Positions 10,504 through 17,543 of a stretch of DNA of 42,681 nucleotides are shown here, one piece after another. The stretch spans positions 1-42,681 of the forward strand of contig JAANBB010000357.1 in the NCBI GenBank assembly GCA_014621425.1, given 5' to 3'. The notes below the pieces were generated by a model. It was not told the origin of the DNA. It was given only the letters and a program-made list of their open reading frames with translations, and did not search any database. Within the stretch, counting starts at the first letter, position 1. The number at the start of each line of letters is the position of its first letter. Made by a program: the position numbers and the translations under genes. Source of the DNA: Cylindrodendrum hubeiense. Taxonomy: Eukaryota; Ascomycota; Sordariomycetes; Hypocreales; Nectriaceae.

Positions 10504-12259
10504 TAGATCGGGGTCTCGGGGGCCTGTCGTCTGCGCTTATGCGGCGAGGGTGGGGGCGTTCCTTCCGTAGGTTGTAGGGTCAGGGCCTCGCAAGGTGATG
10601 AGGGCTGGGCCCCGGCCTTGGGGGCCGGAGACGACTCGGCGGCGGCTGCGGCTAGCTCCGGGTGGAGCTGGCGGAACAGCCGCTCGCCGATTTCCCGGAT
10701 CCCTCGCTTTTCCGGCTGTGTTAATCGCTTCAAGACGCCATTCTGACGTCGGGGTCGGGCAGGGCATTTCCCATCGTCGGAGGGGTGGGGGCCTCGGCAG
10801 TTGAGGCACTGGGTCTCGTATTCGCAGGGCATCCCCTCGTGGGGGTCCTTCCGCAGCTAACACAACGGGCAGTGCGGTCGCAGCTGTGTCGTGAGTGGTA
10901 ATCCCAGCAAAGATTACACTGGTTGGGTCTAGCGGTCTTCCGGATCAGTCTTGCTAGCCGGCTTGTCCCAAAGAGACGAAAGGCGTGCTTTGGCTGCTCG
11001 AGGAAGGAAATGAGTAATGTCTTTGTCGGCTGGGTGGGGTCGTTGTTGCGGGAGGGTCGGCAGCTAACAGCCCGTAGGCCCGTCTGGGCCTCCACTTCGT
11101 CTTTTAAAGCAGCTTCATAGTCCACGGTCCTTCCAAGCAGGTCTGTTAGAGACCGGGGACATTCGGAGATCACATAGGTAATCTATTTCGTCGCGAGCTC
11201 GACAGCATCAGCGCCTAAGGCAGGGGCCCAGCAGGCTTCTTCGTTGATAATCTTGTTGCGGATGTCGAGGTTCGCTGGGCGGATAGCCTAGCCGGTCTTG
11301 GTCCTAGACGCTTGAGGGATAGCGTCGAGTTTAATACCTAGCTTATCGGCTAAGTGGGTTCGTATCGCGAAGGGCTGCTTATCCCAGGCAGGGGAATTCT
11401 CATGGAGCCGTACGAAGACCCTGGTATCGTCATAAGCTATAGCAGGGTTTTCTTGCTGCTGTTGTTCCCGGGGTCGTCGGGTCTGGCGGGACCCAGAGGG
11501 TCGTTGTTGGGGGTCAGGGGCATTCCCACGGGTTTGGGCTGGCTGGAAATCGTTGAATTCGGGCTCCACGGCGCGGCGTAACGGGAGGTCTGTTGTAAGG
11601 GCAGAGGCGTATGATCGAGTGGGCTTCGAGGCTACTGTCAGTCGCGGCTGCGGCTGCGGCTGTAGTTGGTATTGCGATTGTGGCTGCTTGTCACCATTCA
11701 GGGCACTTGCCCAATGGTTGAGGAAGCTCTGCGACATCTGCTGGGCGAAGCGGAACATGCGTCCCGTCGGGAACTGCTTCGCTGTTTCGTCAAAGGCTGT
11801 ACAGAAGGTCCGGAAGACCTTCATTTTGTCGTCAAGAATAGCCTGGCTTTCGAGTGCGACGCCGGCTGCGGCGGCGGAGAGGTTGATAGCGAGAGCAGGC
11901 TCCGAGGTCTTGCTGTGTTCGAAAACATCACTGCTGGGAGGGCTGTGAGGGCTGGGCTGTAAGCTAATCCGAGGACCAGGCTGGGGGATAGGTAGAGCTG
12001 GAAGGTCTGCTGGAAGATCTCCGTGAGGGTCGGCTGCTGGCTCGAATATATCTTCCATAATGATTTCGACGGAGGTCTCTTCTCCCAAGAGAGCCGGGAC
12101 TGGCGCGGGCGTTGGAGTGCTTATGATCCCCGGGATCGGGCCCTCGGAGATATCATATTCACTACCCTGAACGAGAGCAGCTCTCGCAATCTGAGAGAGA
12201 TGCATTGGGGTTCGCGGCCCCAGATCAAAGGGGATGGGGGCGTCTGGCGCGGAGGCCAT
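10503..12259 (-). pseudogene. LINE ORF1 (gag-like, zinc knuckles), broken
   Basis: ORF1 of Tad1-like LINEs encodes an RNA-binding protein that forms the retrotransposition particle. The frame starts at the ATG at 12259 with a low-complexity, Pro/Ala/Gln-rich N-terminal half. A central segment (VFVRLHENSP, FAIRTHLADKLG) resembles the RNA-binding part of such proteins. It is interrupted by a TAG at about 11288 and another stop near 11180, continues at 11173 and reaches Cys/His knuckles (CNLCWDYHSRHSC then CVSCG). A frameshift at a C run near 10840 moves the remaining knuckle (CEYETQCLNCRGPHPSDDGKC) into the next frame, which ends at 10503. The stop overlaps the start of ORF2, as is common when ORF2 is translated by reinitiation. 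Confidence 0.82.
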
Positions 12260-12711
12260 CGCAAGGAAGGTGGGTTGATCAGGTGGGTGTTAACAGATTA
12301 GGTGTGAAGTTAGCCAAATCCTTAACATTAGTAGCTAAGGAGGTTAGATGTAGGAGGGAAGTTGCTAGTCGTGACGTTCCGGCTACTCTATACGAGGTAT
12401 AGGGTAGGTCTGGAGGTGGACGTGTATGATCTAGTGGATCAGGACGCCAAATTGAGCAACGTAGATCACAAGGGCTTACAATGTGCACAATGGTATTTCT
12501 GTGTAGTCAAGTCTGTTGATAACTAAGGAGACTGGTGGTAGTGCCATCAGGTCTTCTTAACTCCTACATATACTAAGCGTAATTGGCTGTATCGTGTGAG
12601 GTGCTGGATCGCCGCACCAAAGCTGCGGATGTTTATTACTGCCGGTTGTGACCGCCTGGTCCCAACACGGGCCGTGACAATGAGGATTGCATTGATCTTG
12701 GATGCTCCAAG
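12260..12711. other. Spacer between LINE and TIR element
   Basis: This spacer probably contains the LINE 5' untranslated region at its left side and older genomic or transposon sequence at its right. No frame with recognisable content was seen. Its right end forms the left flank of the TIR-bounded element. Confidence 0.4.
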
Positions 12712-12767
12712 TACGGTGGCACATTAGACAAGGCCCGCCAAAGTGCAATAACTCAAAATCCGGAAAT
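12712..12767 (+). repeat. Left terminal inverted repeat (56 bp)
   Basis: This is the exact reverse complement of 17488-17543, 56 of 56 bases. It begins TACGGTGGCACATTAGAC and ends CTCAAAATCCGGAAAT. It has no RIP-type differences from its partner. Confidence 0.95.
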
Positions 12768-13047
12768 TGGAAGATGCAGATCCACTCACATGCATTATGA
12801 ACTGCGTACGAGTCGTACATTGCTTTCATTAATATCTAAAAAATTCATATCAATTTCTTTGACAGTGGGAAAGGCTGGTCTTCGCTTCACTAGATGTCTC
12901 GTACGTGCCTCGTACGGTCAATCTAGCTACTGATCTAGAATACCACGAGAAGGTGCCAGCCGTCGTCCTAGGTCAGCCAGATCAGATCTGACTGACGCCT
13001 CCACACAAGGCCACTTGACCAAGGCTTCGCAGGCTATGCAGGTGAAG

Positions 13048-13080
13048 GTGTATGTGTATGTGTATGTGTATGTGTACGTG
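13048..13080. repeat. Microsatellite, GTATGT hexamer repeats
   Basis: About five tandem copies of a 6-bp GTATGT unit lie inside the TIR element. This is simple-sequence expansion with no visible coding role. Confidence 0.85.
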
Positions 13081-13115
13081 GCAGTGAGAGAAAGAAATGT
13101 TATACGTACGAGAAG

Positions 13116-13493
13116 CTATTCCAGGGTGACAGGGTCGTCTTGGGTTCCTTTCTCGTCTAGCTCAATCAGCTCGTCTGCGGATGCCCCCGGTACATCCTCA
13201 ATCAGAGCGATCGGCCTTTCTCGGGAGCCCAAACCGCTGCCAGAGCCGCCGTTGCGTATACCTGCTGGCACCACTAAGTCTCTTCCGGAGCACCTAGCAG
13301 CGCGATCCGGCCACTTGCAATTGCCGTAGCAGCCACCGAAGTGACCCGGAAGACGCATGTAGTAGGGGAAGGGACTTGCGTATGCATCCGAATCCATGTG
13401 CATCTTGATAAGGTAAGACGAGCATGGAGTTGGAGGAAGAATGCCTTGACTCTGGATGAGCAAGGCATTCACGTATGAGTCCCTGTGACTCAA
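13116..13493 (-). CDS. Unrecognised Cys-containing ORF inside the TIR element
   Basis: An open frame of about 125 codons ends at 13116 on the minus strand. Its apparent first codon is TTG and a TAG lies just upstream in frame, so it is probably the 3' part of a longer, damaged gene rather than a complete one. The central segment RLPGHFGGCYGNCKWPDRAARC contains three closely spaced cysteines among basic and aromatic residues, which looks like a small metal- or nucleic-acid-binding motif. The C-terminal half is acidic. It lies in the part of the element that escaped heavy mutation. It may be an accessory gene of the transposon or captured host sequence. I do not recognise the family. Confidence 0.4.
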   Translation of the reverse strand: MSHRDSYVNALLIQSQGILPPTPCSSYLIKMHMDSDAYASPFPYYMRLPGHFGGCYGNCKWPDRAARCSGRDLVVPAGIRNGGSGSGLGSRERPIALIEDVPGASADELIELDEKGTQDDPVTLE

Positions 13494-13740
13494 GACCTAC
13501 TCAAGTCTAATCTGGCTAGCTATGAACTGAACTGGACGACCTGGTAGGTCAAGGACACCGCGCTGAAATGCGTTGTGTACATATGGCCAAAGTTGCTGAC
13601 CGCTAATATCAACCTGGAGAAGGCGACGTTCACGGGGCACGCGTACGAGACTTAGTGGGACAGACTAGATACTGGTTAGTTATCGTATAGGGCAGGAAGT
13701 GAGGAAGGATATAACTGACAGTCCCGCGAGGCTGGCCCTC

Positions 13741-13990
13741 GTTATTGTTATTGTTGTTGTTGTTGCTGTTACTGCTACTGTAAACACTGTGGTCAGTGCT
13801 TCTGACTTTGTCTTGTACGGGGAAATCGAAAGGGAGATACGGGCTTATGATGACTGGAAGGCTCATGTTAGCTAGTGGTCGTACATATTATAGAAGGACT
13901 CGTACATATTGGTGGTGGTGGTGTTATTGCTGTTGTTGCTGTTATTACTGCTATTACTGTTGTTGTTACTACTATTACTGATGATAATGA
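13741..13990. repeat. Trinucleotide microsatellites (TTG/CTG/ATT type)
   Basis: Two interrupted trinucleotide tracts lie here: TTG/TTA/CTG-rich at about 13741-13778 and GGT then TTG/CTG/ATT-rich at about 13910-13990. Apparent poly-Asn, poly-Trp or poly-Cys frames across them are simple-repeat translations and not genes. Confidence 0.8.
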
Positions 13991-14124
13991 TAATGTGATA
14001 AAAAGGTCAAAGATGCAGAGATTTAGGCTATAGCTTTAGTATTCAGGTTTTATTATGTACAGCTGGCTGCTAGCTAGCTACAAGCTGCTATTTATATAGT
14101 TATTTTACTTAATTAGCAAAAAAA

Positions 14125-14265
14125 TAATTAATTAAGTTAGGAATTGAACCTTCAATCTTAAAAAGAAATCATAATATCCTCTACTATACACTATATTACT
14201 AGACTAGCTAGAAGTGATAGTGTATGTTAGAGGGTATTATAATATGTGGTTGCTGAACTTTTCAT
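14125..14265 (-). ncRNA. tRNA-like degraded sequence within an inverted repeat
   Basis: On the minus strand an A-box-like stretch (AGTCTAGTAATATAGTG, near 14200) is followed about 45 nt later by a good Pol III B-box (AGGTTCAATTCC, near 14145). This arrangement is that of a tRNA or tRNA-derived SINE after G-to-A decay. The region also forms an inverted repeat: 14170-14203 against about 14212-14250 (CCTCTA...TACACTAT pairs with ATAGTGTA...TAGAGG). I could not fold a clean cloverleaf, so it is a relic at best. Confidence 0.35.
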
Positions 14266-14450
14266 ATATAAAGATATTACTACTAGTATTTGAATTATAT
14301 AATTAAGTTAGTGATCAAGTCAGTGACCAAGTTAGTAATTAAGTTAGTAATACTAAGACTTGCTTTTCTCTGTATGATATTATATTTTATATTGAATTTT
14401 CAGCTAATTAGATTTCTTCTTCCTGATTAATTTTTCATCTCTGTACGCAA

Positions 14451-15425
14451 AATGTCAATAACTTCTTGGATTGAAGTTATGTGCCCAAAATCATAGCGGC
14501 TTCACAAAGTCATACAGACTAAGATTCCGTCTAGTAATTTCTGCCCTTATTATAGTAGTCCATGGCCACAGCTAATTTCACTTAATAATTCTGATTATGA
14601 GCTACCTTATATGGAATCTCACACTTCATCTCAAATTATCGCACCATCTCGTACATTATCTTAAAGCTTATCTCAAATCATCGGCCTATCTATACTAAAG
14701 TCATCCCGAACCCACTATAATTATATAAGTAACTTCAAGACAACATACCAAGTATAAGCTCAAGAGGCTCTTTAAGCTTGTCGCCCGTAAAAGATCACTG
14801 ACCTGTACGAGGACCCTCTTGGTCTCCGGATCTGTCTAGTTAGTATTATGACTCTTGGTTATTATTAAGATGGGTTCTTTATTCCTGGAAAGACAAATAA
14901 GCTTGGTATGTACATAATATGTACAGTTTCTCTTAATATTAAATTTATTTAGTTACTGTTAATCTCGATCCGCTTCCATTTACCGAGCTTTCAGATAATC
15001 TATTTTCTGATCCTATAAGTGAAGAAGACTGGGTTTTCCAATATATCCAACCTAGCTTTCCGAAGCAATTCGAATCTCACACTCCGTATGAGTTTGGCAA
15101 GTCCTGGTCAAAGCAAGCTAGCTTTAATCGATTACTATATCCAAAACCTGGATCGACTCGTATAATTATTAATCTCTTTTCAAAGGGATTAATTGATTGG
15201 GAGGTTCAAGATAGTTGGTTTCTTGTGTGGTTGAACTTTCTAATTATAGAAGATAGTCCTTCTATTTATATGAAGAGATTAAAAGAGGAGGAAAAAGATG
15301 ATATGAATTTGCTGATAGATAAAGCATCTCATACAAAGACAGATTTGCCATCTAAAGAACTTCCTTTATTCAATCTGATTAAATACAGTTATTCTAGTAA
15401 TCCGGGTCTTCCCTCTGTGGATTAA
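14451..15425 (+). pseudogene. Unrecognised convergent gene relic in the TIR element
   Basis: From the ATG at 14454 a plus-strand frame reads MSITSWIEVMCPKS and continues through TAG or TAA codons that could each be a mutated CAG or CAA, over about 110 codons. After an AT-rich break with a plausible 3' splice site (TTTATTTAG, about 14943-14951), a second segment stays open for about 158 codons to the TAA at 15423-15425, which is remarkable in such AT-rich sequence. That segment includes SEEDWVFQYIQPSFPKQFE, a YEFGKSWSKQASFNRLLYPK stretch, WFLVWLNFLI and a Lys/Glu-rich helix (RLKEEEKDDM). I see no known catalytic motif. Position and convergent orientation suggest a second gene of the transposon, perhaps two-exon. 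Confidence 0.5.
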
Positions 15426-15479
15426 ATGGAATCAGGTCTAGCTTTTAATACCCATCGAGTTCGAACTCGAAGATCACCT

Positions 15480-17432
15480 TAGAAGAAAAGAAAAGTCATA
15501 TACAAGATCTAGGCTTTATATATTTCCTCATTTTGAAAGCTTGAGAATTGGGATTATAGGGTATCTGAAATCAGGTCTCCTTATAATATTGGGTTATTTT
15601 AGAGTTCAATATTCCGTTCAAATAGTTAAAACTATATTTAATTAGCTTGTCCTCGTACAGAATATATTAATTTCTCATATATATCTCTGTATTCTACCTT
15701 GAGGGATGTTAACTAGCTGTAAAATAGGAAGCTAATCACTTTCTTAATATTATTCAATTTGTTATTATAAGGTTATGTATATAGTAATATATAGTTGTTA
15801 AGAATTATCTAGTTCTTTATTAAAGAACCCTATTATAGATAACTGGGCTGTATACCAGTTATCTATTTCTTCTAAAAGAAAGGAATTAATATTAATATCC
15901 TATATGGAATCAAGCATTGTACGCAAAACCATACAATTATCAGCATTATTATCTTCATCCAATAGAACTCCCCAGTTTCGTACATCTTGTGTATGATAAA
16001 GATCTATTAGAATCCCAGAAATAATATATTAGCGATTTGTTTATGTACGGATTTTATGTCCATTCCAAAGTGATATGAATTTAGCAAATTTATCTTGGAT
16101 TATTAGAGCATAGATTGCGTATAATGTAATCTAATTAGCTAACTTATCTTCAATAAATAGGATATAATTTGCCAATTTATTAAAATAAGACTAAGTTAAA
16201 ATTAATATGGAATTGATTTCTACATATAATAGGATACAAACAATCCACCAATCTGAAGATCCTGATCAAAGCTAGCACCACCAGCTTTCAATACGGATAT
16301 TTTAAGTACTAGGTCCGTATATATAATATGACCGAATTCAGTCTTCTTATTAATAAGAATAGAGATTTCCAGCTTCATCTTTATATGAGATTTGAGCTGG
16401 TCCAGCTTGAGCAAGAGTGGCTTGGGCTACTACCCATAGAGGTGTCTCAGTTCCATAGTCCGAACGGGTAAAGAATGGTCTCATTCTAAGATACTATACC
16501 ATACAAAGATATTACTTTAATATACTGATTCCAGTTATAGCAGACCGGCTAATATAGAACCATATAATATATCTTGAATACACATTAATATATACATAAA
16601 TCTGGAACCCGAATTTCTTGAGCTTCTCATAACTATCAAGATACCAAAGGAAATTCAATCCTAGAACTGTAAAATCTATATAATACTTAAAGTTCCCTTC
16701 TCAATATCTTTGCACTTCTTCTAGAAAGATAGAACAATAGAAGTCATATAGTTAGTTCTGTGAAATTAGAATATTTCCTTGGATGTGTATATAGTGATAA
16801 AGATATCCTTGTCTAAAGGATTGAATTGCTGCTGATCTTTTAAGATCTTGTTCAAGGAATTGAATCACAGTCTGAAGAGTAGCTTCTCTTTCATGACTTA
16901 TACGGAACCATCGTTTTATCCTATTTGTATATTAGATCTTCCAGATCATATAGAGAGAGATCTGTAGCCCATCTTGTCTTTGGATATCCCGGAGGATTAA
17001 TTGATCAGAAAATCCAAAAGAAAAGAAATAAAAGCATACACACTCAATAAGTTCATCTATAATTTAAGCATATAATTCTCATATAAGACCCCACTGTTGA
17101 AGCTATCGCTCTAAGGTCCGAAGGCTGACTAACTGAGAGGTATGTATACGAAAGGACTTATTTATAGTCTCTAATATCAATGGAATAGATATATCAGAGA
17201 AAAAGAGCTCAGATATTTCCTCATACCATGGATCAAGGGAGACTGTTGAATTCTGTACGAGGCTCCAAGTGGAGATGTGGGATTTCAATGTACGAAGACT
17301 GATAGTTTGATCCCCCTGCGCTAAAAGGCGACGATTGATATTATCAAGAATCTGCTGATATGTTTGACCTTGATCAAACTGAGACTGAATGACGTCTCGT
17401 ACGGACGTAAGGTCTCTCTTTGGTCGTGGCAT
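15480..17432 (-). pseudogene. DDE integrase-like transposase, RIP-inactivated
   Basis: This is the transposase gene of the TIR element. The first ATG (17432, MPRPKRDLTSV) opens two tandem helix-turn-helix modules. The first has QTYQQILDNINRRL then ISLRTLKSHISTW; the second has IPLILETINKSF then VSLRTLER..LQQWGL. The same frame runs on without an obvious shift through more than a dozen stops into an integrase-type core: NFLWYLDSYEKLKKFGFQIY and INVYSRYIIW (16650-16555), then RSDYGTETPL (about 16460-16437), then YIYGPST and RIESWW (about 16320-16278). RSD and RIE supply the second Asp and the Glu of a DDE triad. Stops are nearly all TAA, TAG or TGA where CAA, CAG, CGA or TGG fits. The C-terminal limit is uncertain. 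Fungal genomes contain intact proteins of this integrase-core type. Confidence 0.8.
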
Positions 17433-17487
17433 TGCAATCAATAATAGCTGGTGAGGGATTTCCTAGCATTGAGGGATGCGGGGCGTG

Positions 17488-17543
17488 ATTTCCGGATTTT
17501 GAGTTATTGCACTTTGGCGGGCCTTGTCTAATGTGCCACCGTA
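17488..17543 (-). repeat. Right terminal inverted repeat (56 bp)
   Basis: This is the perfect inverse of 12712-12767. The transposase start codon lies 56 bp inside it, as expected if the repeat and the adjoining stretch act as promoter and transposase-binding end. Confidence 0.95.

Larger units (their letters stand above)
6773..12259 (-). mobile_element. Tad1-like LINE (non-LTR retrotransposon), inactive
   Basis: A nearly complete non-LTR retrotransposon lies on the minus strand. It has the two-ORF layout of the fungal Tad1 clade: a gag-like ORF1 with zinc knuckles (12259 to about 10503), followed directly by ORF2 with apurinic endonuclease, reverse transcriptase, RNase H and a C-terminal Cys/His motif (10503 to 6773). 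Coding composition is normal, unlike the neighbouring elements, so it has suffered far less mutation. It is nevertheless broken by several in-frame stops, at least two single-base frameshifts (near 10840 and near 10015) and loss of catalytic Asp residues in RT and RNase H. The element ends beyond the ORFs were not resolved. The 5' UTR probably extends right of 12259 and the 3' UTR left of 6773. Confidence 0.88.
12712..17543 (-). mobile_element. 4.8-kb TIR-bounded DNA transposon with integrase-type transposase
   Basis: Two perfect 56-bp inverted repeats delimit this stretch (12712-12767 and 17488-17543). Inside the right repeat, 56 bp away, starts a minus-strand transposase pseudogene with tandem helix-turn-helix modules and a DDE integrase-like core. 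A plus-strand unrecognised gene relic converges on it. The left third (12768-13640) has near-normal composition, a Cys-containing ORF and microsatellites, while 14000-17430 is AT-rich and RIP-mutated. The outermost dinucleotide of each repeat is TA, so a TA target duplication is possible; no longer duplication is visible (left flank CCAAG, right flank TTGGG). The size, TIRs and retrovirus-like DDE enzyme recall eukaryotic Ginger or IS3EU-like DNA transposons, but I cannot assign a superfamily by reading alone. Confidence 0.85.
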
